From: Xanthobacteraceae bacterium
Lineage (GTDB): Bacteria > Pseudomonadota > Alphaproteobacteria > Rhizobiales > Xanthobacteraceae
NCBI GenBank assembly: GCA_030039105.1
Contig: JASHQO010000063.1
Location: 1-7,877 of the forward strand
Direction: 5' to 3'
Length of the DNA stretch: 7,877 nt
Positions within the stretch are counted from its first letter, which is position 1; each line of letters opens with the position of its first letter. Position numbers and translations under genes: made by a program. Below are positions 1-6,310 of the stretch, piece by piece. A model generated the notes under the pieces. That model ran no database searches, was not told the DNA's origin, and saw only the letters and a program-made list of their open reading frames with translations.

Positions 1-215
1 GCCGAGTTCGACGACGAACCGCTAGCGCAACGGTCCACGGTTCGCTGCTGCTAAAAGCCGCGTTGCGCGCAATGCGGTTGTCTTGAATTTGCCATGCACG
101 CGCGCTACTTGTTGAAGCGCCGCTCGCAAGGTACCCTCATCGCCTTACGATCTCCGTCGAACCTTGGGGACGGGTTCGGGCCTGTGTTTCCTTAGCCCCG
201 CGTGGTTGAAAGTCG
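1..215. other. Leader region upstream of the glucan synthase gene
   Basis: No convincing gene is seen here. A 7-bp inverted repeat (CGAACCG at 15-21 and CGGTTCG at 38-44) lies near the left edge. A weak sigma70-like pair is possible (TTGAAT at 83-88 and TACTTG at 106-111, 17 bases apart), but neither box is strong. The ATG at 216 has only a poor purine stretch (GAAAG at 208-212) as a ribosome site. An open frame from base 1 stops at 52-54 and could be the tail of an upstream gene, but it is too short to judge. Confidence 0.3.
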
Positions 216-2903
216 ATGCGCACCGTCGCAGCCGTGCTCGCGCTTGTAGCGTGCGTGCATGCAGGGCTGTGGGCACTCTCAAGAACCGAGCAAACGCCTC
301 CCGATTTTCCCGGCAAGCTTGAGAGCGTCTCCTACGCTCCGTTCGTCGATTCCTCCCATCCCGACACCGGCCAACGGCCGACGCCGGAGCAGATCCGCGC
401 CGATCTCGCGGCCATCGCCCCCCATACCAGGGCGATCCGGCTCTATTCCTCGACCGGCGGCGCCGAGCTCGTGCCGCCGATTGCCGCCGAATTCGGCCTC
501 AAGGTCACGGTTGGCGCCTGGATCGACAAGGACAAGGAGCGCAACGAGCGGGAAATCCGCTCCGCCCTCGACCTCGCCCGCCACAACAGCAACGTCAACG
601 CCATCGTCGTCGGCAACGAGACCACGCTGCGCGCCGAGATGAGCGTGGACGACCTGATCCAGCTCATCCAAAAGGTGAAGAGGCAGAGCCCGGTTCCTGT
701 AACGACTGGTGAAATCTGGACGGTCTGGATCGACCATCCGGAGCTTGCCTCGGCTGTCGACTTCATCGGCGCGCATATCCTGCCGTATTGGGAAGGTTTT
801 GACGCCTCCCGCGCCGTCGACCATACCATCGAGTTCTACGACAAGCTGCGCCAGATGCATCCCGGCAAGCGCATCGTCATTGCCGAGTTTGGCTGGCCGA
901 GCGCCGGCTACAACTACCACGGCGCCGTGCCGGGCCGCTCCGAGCAGGCCATGGTGATCCGCGACTTCGTCAATCGCGCCCAGGCCTACGGCATCGACTA
1001 CAACATCGTCGAAGCCATCGATCAGCCGTGGAAGACCTTCGAGGGCGGCGTCGGACCCTATTGGGGCCTGTTCGATGCCTCGCGCCAGGCCAAATTCCCG
1101 TGGGTCGGACCGGTCTCCGATCCCGATTACGCCAAGCGTGCCGGCCTCGCCGTGCTGCTCGGCATTTTGCTGTCGCTGCCGATCCTGGCCATGAACGGCG
1201 CCATGAGCGGCACCATGAGCGGCGCGACCGTGCCGCAGGCCTTGCTGCTGGCGGCGGCCGCCAACGGGGTCGGCGCCTGGATCACCGCCATCGTCGCCTT
1301 CTGGAAGGGCCATTACTTCGTGCCCGGCGCCGCCGTTGCCTTGGGCCTCGGCGTCCTGCTCCTCGTCCCGCTCATCGCCATCGCCATGGCGCGGCTCGAG
1401 GAGATCGCCGCGATCGCCTTCGGCCGCGGGCCGCGGCGCCTGGCCAATTCCCCGCCGCTGCAGCCGGCGGCGGACGGTGCCATGCCGAAAGTGTCCATCC
1501 ATGTGCCGGCCTGCCGCGAGCAGCCGGAGGTGCTGATCGCCACCCTCGATGCCGTGTCGCGCCTCGACTACCAAAACTTCGAATGCGTGGTGGTGATCAA
1601 CAACACCCCAGACCCCGCGCTATGGCAGCCGGTCGAGGCGCATTGCGCCACCCTTGGCGAGCGCTTCAAGTTCGTCCGGGTCGACAAGCTTGCGGGTTTC
1701 AAGGCCGGCGCGCTGCGCGTTGCGCTCGAGCACACCGCGCCGGACGCCGAAATCATCGGCAGCCTCGACGCCGACTACGTGGTCGAGCCGAACTGGCTGA
1801 AGGATTTGGCGCCGCTGTTTGCCGATCCGCGGGTCGGTTTCATCCAGGCGCCCCAGGACCACCGCGACGGCGACCGCTCGGTGATGCATTGCGCCATGAA
1901 CGCCGAATATGCCGGCTTCTTCGACATCGGCATGGTGCAGCGCAACGAGGTCAACGCCATCGTCATGCATGGCACCATGGCGCTGATCCGCCGCGCGGCG
2001 CTGGACGCGGTCGGCGGCTGGTCGAGCGACACCATCGTCGAGGACACCGATCTCGGCCTTGCCCTTCTCGATCACGGCTACGTCGCCCATTACACCAACC
2101 ACCGCTATGGCTATGGGCTGCTGCCCGATACCTTCGAGGCCTATAAGCGGCAGCGCCAGCGCTGGGCCTATGGCGGCTTCCAGCTATTGCGCAAGCATTG
2201 GCGCAAGCTGTTGCCGTGGGCCGAAGGGCTGACCCGCGAGCAGAAGCGCGAATACGGCATCGGCTGGCTCAACTGGCTCGGTTCCGACAGCATCGGCGTC
2301 GTGGTCGCGCTGCTCAACATCGCCTGGGTGCCGGTGGTGGCGTTCGCCAATATCGCGGTGCCGGACCGCATCCTCACAATACCGATCATCGCCGCCTTCA
2401 CGGTCGCGGTGATCCACTTCATCACGCTCTATCGCTTGCGCGTGCGCATCTCCGCCGGGCAAATGCTGGGCGCAGTCTGCGCCGCCATGGCGGTGCAGTG
2501 GACCGTTGCCCGCGCCGTGGCGCTCGGCATCGTCAACGATCACGTGCCGTTCCTGCGCACCGCCAAGGGCGGCGCCACCCGCAAGGGCCCGGATTTTTCG
2601 GCGTTCTGGGAGGCGGTGATCGCGGCGCTGCTATTGATCGGCGCGCTGACCCTCGTGCTCACGAATTACAAGCAGGTGCACGAGATCAATATCTTCGCCG
2701 TCGTGCTGGTGGTGCAGAGCCTGCCGTTCATCGCCGCCGTCATTATCGCCAGCGTCGAGGGCAGCCGCCTCAACGCCTTCGAATTCTGGCGCGGCCTTGC
2801 CGCCAAGACCGCGGCGCTGCTGCCGCAACGCCAGGCCATTCAGCAGGCGATCGCCGAGCCGCCGAAACTGCCGGCGGAAAACCGCATCGAAGCCGCGCAG
2901 TGA
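216..2903 (+). CDS. GH17-GT2 fusion, NdvB-like membrane beta-1,3-glucan synthase
   Basis: This 895-residue inner-membrane protein joins a glycoside hydrolase family 17 domain to a processive family 2 glycosyltransferase. It probably polymerises beta-1,3 (or mixed 1,3/1,6) glucan from UDP-glucose, with the periplasmic GH17 part trimming, branching or cyclising the chain. A signal-anchor helix at residues 4-20 precedes GH17 (about 36-300), which shows the family acid VGNE (E135) and nucleophile AEFGWPS (E224). Helices at about 309-326, 342-363 and 370-391 lead to the cytoplasmic GT2 domain (about 424-660), with DAD (D518, D520), EDTD (E609-D612) and QRQRW (646-650). Further helices lie at about 693-715, 719-740, 750-770, 800-820 and 828-850. 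The expected first UDP-binding Asp is absent: the strand reads VINNT. I believe bradyrhizobial relatives share this, but did not check. The layout fits the B. japonicum NdvB type of symbiosis-linked cyclic glucan synthase; the symbol is withheld because orthology is unproven. The ATG at 216 is chosen because the anchor helix follows directly. Confidence 0.9.
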   Translation: MRTVAAVLALVACVHAGLWALSRTEQTPPDFPGKLESVSYAPFVDSSHPDTGQRPTPEQIRADLAAIAPHTRAIRLYSSTGGAELVPPIAAEFGLKVTVGAWIDKDKERNEREIRSALDLARHNSNVNAIVVGNETTLRAEMSVDDLIQLIQKVKRQSPVPVTTGEIWTVWIDHPELASAVDFIGAHILPYWEGFDASRAVDHTIEFYDKLRQMHPGKRIVIAEFGWPSAGYNYHGAVPGRSEQAMVIRDFVNRAQAYGIDYNIVEAIDQPWKTFEGGVGPYWGLFDASRQAKFPWVGPVSDPDYAKRAGLAVLLGILLSLPILAMNGAMSGTMSGATVPQALLLAAAANGVGAWITAIVAFWKGHYFVPGAAVALGLGVLLLVPLIAIAMARLEEIAAIAFGRGPRRLANSPPLQPAADGAMPKVSIHVPACREQPEVLIATLDAVSRLDYQNFECVVVINNTPDPALWQPVEAHCATLGERFKFVRVDKLAGFKAGALRVALEHTAPDAEIIGSLDADYVVEPNWLKDLAPLFADPRVGFIQAPQDHRDGDRSVMHCAMNAEYAGFFDIGMVQRNEVNAIVMHGTMALIRRAALDAVGGWSSDTIVEDTDLGLALLDHGYVAHYTNHRYGYGLLPDTFEAYKRQRQRWAYGGFQLLRKHWRKLLPWAEGLTREQKREYGIGWLNWLGSDSIGVVVALLNIAWVPVVAFANIAVPDRILTIPIIAAFTVAVIHFITLYRLRVRISAGQMLGAVCAAMAVQWTVARAVALGIVNDHVPFLRTAKGGATRKGPDFSAFWEAVIAALLLIGALTLVLTNYKQVHEINIFAVVLVVQSLPFIAAVIIASVEGSRLNAFEFWRGLAAKTAALLPQRQAIQQAIAEPPKLPAENRIEAAQ
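1191..1226 (+). repeat. Three tandem 12-base units inside the glucan synthase gene
   Basis: Three near-identical 12-base units, ATGAACGGCGCC, ATGAGCGGCACC and ATGAGCGGCGCG, lie head to tail in frame. They encode MNGAMSGTMSGA (residues 326-337) in the short loop between the first two central membrane helices. Because the unit is a multiple of three, copy-number change would lengthen or shorten the loop without breaking the frame. Confidence 0.8.
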
Positions 2904-2917
2904 CCGTGGGAAGACAC

Positions 2918-3136
2918 ATGCAGATCGAGATCGAATACTGCGGTCAGTGAGGTTACGAGCCGCGCGCCCGTGCGGCGCGGGACCAGATCCTCGAGCTCAA
3001 GCCCTCGGCGCAGCTTAGCCTGCGGCGGTCAAGCGGCGGCGTCTTCGAGATTCGCGTCGACGGCCGCCTCGCCTTCTCGAAGACGGCGACCGGTCGTTTT
3101 CCCACCAGTAAAGAGATAGCCGGCTGCGTCGCCTGA
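2918..3136 (+). CDS. SelW/Rdx-family selenoprotein with in-frame UGA (Sec11)
   Basis: Reading through the TGA at 2948-2950 gives a complete 72-residue protein ending at TGA 3134-3136. Its start, YCGQ-U-GY (C8, U11), matches the YCGAUGY redox motif of mammalian selenoprotein W. The second half carries the family's hairpin signature: GGVFEIRVDGRLAFSK (40-55) followed by TGRFP (58-62). SelW/SelT/SelH (Rdx) proteins are small thioredoxin-fold oxidoreductases; many bacterial members have CxxC where selenoproteins have CxxU. The exact placing of the stop at the catalytic position, with family-like sequence on both sides, is hard to explain by chance and argues for selenocysteine. The start ATG has a GGGAAG ribosome site at 2908-2913 and lies 14 bases after the glucan synthase stop, so cotranscription is likely. 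The alternative is a TGC/TGT-to-TGA nonsense mutation or sequencing error in a Cys homologue. Decoding would need selA, selB, selC and selD, none of which is in this window. Standard gene callers would give a 10-codon ORF and drop it. Confidence 0.85.
2951..2984 (+). promoter_or_regulatory. Candidate bacterial SECIS hairpin just after the UGA
   Basis: Immediately after the TGA, CCGCGC (2960-2965) can pair perfectly with GCGCGG (2975-2980), leaving a 9-base apical loop that starts with G (2966). An outer GGU (2951-2953) / ACC (2982-2984) pairing can extend the stem across an asymmetric internal loop. The loop begins 16 bases after the UGA. Known bacterial SECIS elements lie in the coding sequence directly downstream of the UGA, with a small G-containing apical loop bound by SelB, so the position and shape fit. 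The high local GC means such a stem could arise by chance. Confidence 0.5.
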
Positions 3137-3215
3137 CGTCGCGCGCGGCCGGATCGCTGCCTGAATCGACGCGCCGATCCGAAAATGCCACGCCTTGAGG
3201 CGTGCCGGCGGCGGC
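3137..3215. other. Convergent gap with a second inverted repeat
   Basis: This short gap separates the selenoprotein gene from the oppositely oriented amidohydrolase gene. Besides the terminator-like hairpin described separately, it holds a 7-bp inverted repeat, CGGATCG (3150-3156) and CGATCCG (3175-3181), with an 18-base loop. No T-run follows it on the plus strand, so a role in ending plus-strand transcription is possible but not shown. Confidence 0.35.
3181..3204 (-). terminator. Probable terminator of the amidohydrolase gene
   Basis: Twelve bases past the amidohydrolase stop on the minus strand, CACGCC / GGCGTG (3189-3194 and 3199-3204) form a 6-bp stem around a 4-base loop. On the minus strand the stem is followed by GCATTTTC, which contains a short T-run. 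This fits a modest intrinsic terminator for the minus-strand gene. Confidence 0.5.
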
Positions 3216-4379
3216 TCACTCCACGAGCGCCGTCTCGGCGAGCCGCACCCAGTATGACGTGCCGACCGGGATCGCCTCGTCGTTGAAGTCGTAGGCCGGG
3301 TGATGCAGCGCGGCGCTGTCGCCGTTGCCGACCCAGATGAGGGCGCCCGGCCGCTCGTTGAGCATGAAGGCGAAGTCTTCCGCAGCCATCCGCGGCGGCA
3401 CGTCGATATCCACCTTGTCCTTGCCGACGATCTCGCGCGCAACGTTGGCGGCAAATTCGGTCTGCCGCGCATGGTTGACCACGACCGGATAGCCGTTGGT
3501 GTAGGTGACCTTGGCGCCGGCGCCGTATAGCCGCGCCGTGCCTTCGACGATATCGGTGATGCGCCGGCGCAACAGCTCGCCGACCTCGGGCGTAAAGGCG
3601 CGCGCGGTGCCGCGCAGCTTGGCGTGCTGCGGAATGACGTTGTCGGTGAAGCCCGCCTGGAACATGCAGACCGACACCACCGCCGCCTCCAGCGGATCGA
3701 CGTTGCGCGCCACCACCGACTGGAGCTGGTTGATGATCTGGGCGCCGACCAGGATGGTATCGACGGCCAGATGCGGCCGCGCCGCGTGCCCCCCCTTGCC
3801 TTCGACCTCGATGGTGATGTGATCGGCCGACGCCAGGATCGGCCCCGGCCGGATGGCGAATTCGCCGACCGGCAGGCCGGGAAAATTGTGCATGCCGTAG
3901 ACTTCCTGGATGCCGAAGCGGGCGATCAGGCCATCCTTGACCATGGCCTCGCCGCCGGCGCCGCCCTCCTCCGCCGGCTGGAAGATCAGCACCGCGGTGC
4001 CGGCGAAATTGCGCGTCTCGGCGAGATATTTTGCCGCGCCGAGCAGCATCGCGGTGTGGCCGTCATGGCCGCAGGCGTGCATCTTGCCCGGCACCGTGGA
4101 CTTATAGGGCAGCCCGGTCTCCTCCTCGAGCGGCAGCGCGTCCATGTCGGCGCGCAGCCCCACGACCTTGCCGCCGGCCTTACGGCCGCGGATGACGCCG
4201 ACCACGCCGGTGCGGCCGATGCCCGCCACCACGTCGTCGCAGCCGAAGCCCTTGAGCTTCTCCGCCACCGCGGCCGCGGTGCGCTGTACGTCATAGAGCA
4301 GCTCCGGATGCATGTGCATGTCCCGGCGCCAGGCCGTGATTTCGGCGTGCAAGTCGGCGACGCGATTGACGATCGGCAT
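3216..4379 (-). CDS. M20D family amidohydrolase (hippurate hydrolase / N-acyl amino acid aminoacylase type)
   Basis: This 387-residue cytoplasmic metallopeptidase-fold enzyme is of the length usual for the HipO/IAA-amino-acid-hydrolase family. Such enzymes hydrolyse amide bonds of N-acyl amino acids (hippurate, N-acetyl amino acids, IAA conjugates); the actual substrate cannot be read from sequence. Visible residues are the metal and active-site motif MHACGHDGH (C103, H105), QPAEEGG (catalytic E137 and ligand E138), GMHNFPG (H164), the dimerisation-domain motif GKGGHAARPH (H198) and the C-terminal ligand in LHHPAYDFND (H359/H360). All expected ligands are present, so the enzyme should be active. 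The ATG at 4377-4379 has a good ribosome site, GAGGAA, a few bases upstream (minus strand). It stands alone, converging on the selenoprotein gene and diverging from the tRNA. The family is clear; the precise name hipO is not justified. Confidence 0.93.
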   Translation of the reverse strand: MPIVNRVADLHAEITAWRRDMHMHPELLYDVQRTAAAVAEKLKGFGCDDVVAGIGRTGVVGVIRGRKAGGKVVGLRADMDALPLEEETGLPYKSTVPGKMHACGHDGHTAMLLGAAKYLAETRNFAGTAVLIFQPAEEGGAGGEAMVKDGLIARFGIQEVYGMHNFPGLPVGEFAIRPGPILASADHITIEVEGKGGHAARPHLAVDTILVGAQIINQLQSVVARNVDPLEAAVVSVCMFQAGFTDNVIPQHAKLRGTARAFTPEVGELLRRRITDIVEGTARLYGAGAKVTYTNGYPVVVNHARQTEFAANVAREIVGKDKVDIDVPPRMAAEDFAFMLNERPGALIWVGNGDSAALHHPAYDFNDEAIPVGTSYWVRLAETALVE

Positions 4380-4515
4380 GGGATTCCTCGCTTCCAGTGG
4401 CTGAGGCGGCAGCGGCCGGCCGCCACTCTAGCAAAACGCCGGCGAAAATGCGCCCTGGGACTTGATAACCCGACTGGAAAAAGCCACCGGCATTCAGTAT
4501 CTGAAGCCGTCTTGG

Positions 4516-4591
4516 GAGCGCGTAGCTCAGTCGGTAGAGCACGTGACTTTTAATCACGGGGTCGTGGGTTCGATCCCCACCGCGCTCACCA
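4516..4591 (+). tRNA. tRNA-Lys (anticodon UUU)
   Basis: The 76-base sequence folds as a canonical tRNA. The acceptor stem is GAGCGCG / CGCGCTC (7 of 7 pairs), with D arm GCTC/GAGC, anticodon stem CGTGA/TCACG around loop CTTTTAA (anticodon TTT), a 5-base variable loop, T arm GTGGG-TTCGATC-CCCAC, discriminator A and an encoded CCA. It reads AAA and AAG lysine codons. No strong promoter is seen: TTGATA at 4462-4467 lacks a well-placed -10 box. The DNA downstream of its 3' end is a decayed insertion-sequence region. Confidence 0.97.
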
Positions 4592-4629
4592 AAACCCTCT
4601 TGATAGTCATAGTCGTGGTCCCGTTGTGG

Positions 4630-4796
4630 TCCCGCGCGATCGGCAAGCGCGTCGAGCCCCTGATTCCGGTAGCGATTGAGGATCTTGTAGCCAGTCTTGC
4701 GGGAAATGCCGAAATCCTGCTCATGCCTTCGCCCTCAAGCGGGCGGGCGACCAAGCGTAGCCGCTCCTCCGTCACCGAACACTCCCTCCACGGCAT
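4630..4796 (-). pseudogene. Frameshifted 5' fragment of an IS481-type transposase
   Basis: On the minus strand an ATG at 4794-4796, preceded by a strong GGGAGG ribosome site with a 5-base spacer, opens MPWRECSVTEERLRLVARPL. At about 4717-4723 the recognisable sequence jumps frame and continues as EQDFGISRKTGYKILNRYRN followed by QGLDALADR. This is the N-terminal helix-turn-helix typical of IS481-family transposases (FGISRKTGYK...RY...GL..L.DR). The similarity then stops at about 4630 and no DDE catalytic domain follows. About 55 codons remain of a protein normally several hundred residues long, so it cannot be functional. Family assignment is from memory of the motif. Confidence 0.7.
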
Positions 4797-4880
4797 CAAC
4801 ACCTCCCGCTCAAAGGCGAAAAGTGTTATCCATGTGTCCGGTACGATCTGTCATCTATCTCTCAGGTCGCTCACAGGCAT
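4630..4880 (-). mobile_element. Insertion-sequence remnant (IS481-like) with its leader
   Basis: The transposase fragment keeps its upstream leader at about 4797-4880, including the minus-strand stretches GTACCGGACACATGG and CTGAGAGATAGATGACAG, which resemble the 5' end of bradyrhizobial IS481-type elements as I remember them. No matching right inverted repeat or target duplication could be identified. The opposite end of the element is lost about 40 bases from the 3' end of the tRNA. Confidence 0.5.
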
Positions 4881-5272
4881 AACTTGCAATTTCCGTAGAC
4901 ATGAAAAACCGGCTGTGTCTGCACTGTGTCTGCAAAATGATTATGGGACGGTGCTGCGTTCGCTGATCGTTTGACGGCTCGATTGCGCGCTTACTCGCTG
5001 ACCACCGATTGCCGCTCTGCTCGGCATAGACATCTTCGCGCACGCTACTCTTGGACAAGCACAACAGCTCGGCGAACGGTGCGTTGGAGACGGCACGATC
5101 GGCACGACAGCTTCGGAATGAGCGCGGTCACGGCCGCGTCGGGGAGCCAATCCAGCGATCGTAGGTCGCCGCTCCCAGTGGTACGGCAAGCCGTTGTAGC
5201 GCGCCCACGGGAACCAAAAGCCGGCGGTGATGGCGACGCTGGCTTGGCCCGTCCCAAAATCAACGGGACAAA
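4881..5272. other. Stretch without an intact gene; eroded coding traces
   Basis: No complete gene is visible. On the minus strand, about 5100-5165 reads LDWLPDAAVTALIPKLSCRS followed by CR. After a frame change near 5090 the coding-like sequence goes on as SNAPFAELLCLSKSSV (about 5040-5085). Paired CRSC cysteines suggest a zinc-ribbon-like hypothetical protein of the kind found in bradyrhizobia, now broken by a frameshift; this reading is tentative. The stretch also contains a tandem 11-base repeat (4913-4934) and a weak 5-bp hairpin (GTCCC 5251-5255 / GGGAC 5265-5269) after the barrel gene's stop. Confidence 0.4.
4913..4934 (+). repeat. Perfect tandem duplication of CTGTGTCTGCA
   Basis: Two perfect, directly adjacent copies of the 11-mer CTGTGTCTGCA occupy 4913-4923 and 4924-4934, just beyond the leader of the IS remnant. 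This could be a replication-slippage product or part of a recombination/binding site; nothing decides between these. Confidence 0.7.
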
Positions 5273-6169
5273 TCAGAAGTGATAGTTCGCGCCGAGCCGA
5301 ACCATGCTGTCGTTCACAGTCGTACGAAATATTCCAGTACCGGCTACGTTGTTGGTGCAAGTAGCACCGCCGCCGTTGCCGTTGCCGTAACAATTCGGCA
5401 AAGTCGCGAACGTCGCGCCGACACTGCCTAAGTCGACAAAAAGATATTCAACCTTCACGCTCCAATGAGCATCGATGTAACGTTCAACGCCCGCACCCGC
5501 AGCCCAGCCGATTTTGGTTTGGGAATCGCTCCAGCTTGCCAGTGGCGTAAACGGACAGCCGCTAGGAGTGAGACAGTTGATAAGGTCGGCACCACCTAAA
5601 GGAACCCCGGTGGCATTCGCGGCACCTTGGATCTTTATCTGCCCATACGCCAAACCGCCCGTACCATATACAAGCCAGCGGTCGACCATAACTCCAAGGC
5701 GTCCGCGAAGGGTGCCGAACCATTCTAGCCGTTCCGAGCTATTTCCAGACACGATTCCCGGAACGGCGCCGGGGAGTCCGAAGGTAGTCGAGATCGGTCC
5801 ACTTCCACTTTGGCCGGAATATTGGAAGTCTGCTTCAATTCCGCCGAGGTAATCCCCGAATTGCCAATTGTAGCCAGCCTGAACTCCGCCGAGAGCGCCC
5901 TTGAACCTATTTGCCTCGGAGGCCGCCGGGCAAAACGCGGATCCTGCCGGAGAGCAAATCGTCCCGCCGGCAATATCGGGCGCAAAAACACTCCAATTTC
6001 CATGCTCATTGCCCCCGCCGTATCCGATATTGCCGCCGACATAAAAGCCGGTCCAAGTCCAAGCTGGCGGTGGGGGAGCGGCCGGCGCCTTGAGCGGCAT
6101 GTCAGCAGCGAAAGCAGAAGAACTAACGAGTGCCACGAGCGTGGCAATGACAATGGAATGCTTGTTCAT
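5273..6169 (-). CDS. Outer-membrane beta-barrel protein (Omp25/RopB-like)
   Basis: This 298-residue precursor is of the small outer-membrane barrel type abundant in Rhizobiales. A clear signal peptide (residues 1-21, MNKHSIVIATLVALVSSSAFA) is followed by AADMPLKAP and a proline-rich linker (29-35), then TWTGFYVGGNIGYGGG, the usual first strand. Alternating strands follow (WLVYGTGGLAYGQ, WAAGAGVERYIDAHWSVKVE, YLFVDLG), and the protein ends in GANYHF with the C-terminal Phe recognised by the barrel assembly machinery. Cys pairs in the loops (for example NCLTPSGC and NCYGN...TCTNN) suggest disulphides. The frame extends to 6202, but the Met at 6167-6169 is preferred: it directly precedes the signal peptide and has GGGGGCAG upstream on the minus strand. 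Likely roles are envelope integrity or surface exposure; the specific function is unknown. Its composition is less GC-rich than that of the left-hand genes. Confidence 0.9.
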   Translation of the reverse strand: MNKHSIVIATLVALVSSSAFAADMPLKAPAAPPPPAWTWTGFYVGGNIGYGGGNEHGNWSVFAPDIAGGTICSPAGSAFCPAASEANRFKGALGGVQAGYNWQFGDYLGGIEADFQYSGQSGSGPISTTFGLPGAVPGIVSGNSSERLEWFGTLRGRLGVMVDRWLVYGTGGLAYGQIKIQGAANATGVPLGGADLINCLTPSGCPFTPLASWSDSQTKIGWAAGAGVERYIDAHWSVKVEYLFVDLGSVGATFATLPNCYGNGNGGGATCTNNVAGTGIFRTTVNDSMVRLGANYHF

Positions 6170-6264
6170 ATCTGCCCCCAAGGTCCCCCCCAAGTCAGGC
6201 ATGACTACAATTCTAGTCTAAGAATCGACTGAGTTGTGTGCCCTAATAGTCACACGCCGCAGGT

Positions 6265-6286
6265 ATTCGACCTCGTCGAACTGAAT
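6265..6286. promoter_or_regulatory. Dyad between divergent genes, possible operator
   Basis: TTCGAC (6266-6271) and GTCGAA (6275-6280) form a perfect 6-bp dyad with a 3-base spacer. It lies in the gap between the minus-strand barrel gene and the plus-strand small gene, where a regulator controlling either could bind. No strong promoter boxes were found beside it, so the function is a guess. Confidence 0.25.
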
Positions 6287-6310
6287 AACTTATAAAGGCC
6301 GACTATCCGC

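Noticed and set aside
1..54. Open plus-strand frame from the window edge to TAA at 52-54, possible 3' end of an upstream gene
   Set aside because: Only 17 codons, with no recognisable motif; cannot be told from chance.
279..1574. Long minus-strand open frame opposite the glucan synthase gene
   Set aside because: Its low-complexity Gly/Ala/Arg/Asp composition is the antisense of GC-rich codons; the plus-strand gene has clear GH17 and GT2 motifs.
1028..2146. Long plus-strand open frame in another frame inside the glucan synthase gene
   Set aside because: Arginine-rich shadow of GC-rich coding sequence, with no motifs.
2918..2950. Treating the TGA at 2948 as the true stop of a 10-codon peptide
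   Set aside because: The downstream frame keeps clear Rdx-family sequence to the next stop, so readthrough as selenocysteine explains the data better.
3624..4553. Long plus-strand open frame opposite the amidohydrolase gene and crossing toward the tRNA
   Set aside because: It overlaps a gene with all M20D ligands and has an antisense-type composition.
4462..4974. Plus-strand open frame running through the tRNA
   Set aside because: It overlaps a structurally perfect tRNA gene and the IS relic; no protein features.
5251..5269. Hairpin GTCCC/GGGAC after the barrel gene stop as a terminator
   Set aside because: Only a 5-bp stem with a 9-base loop and no T-run on the minus strand.
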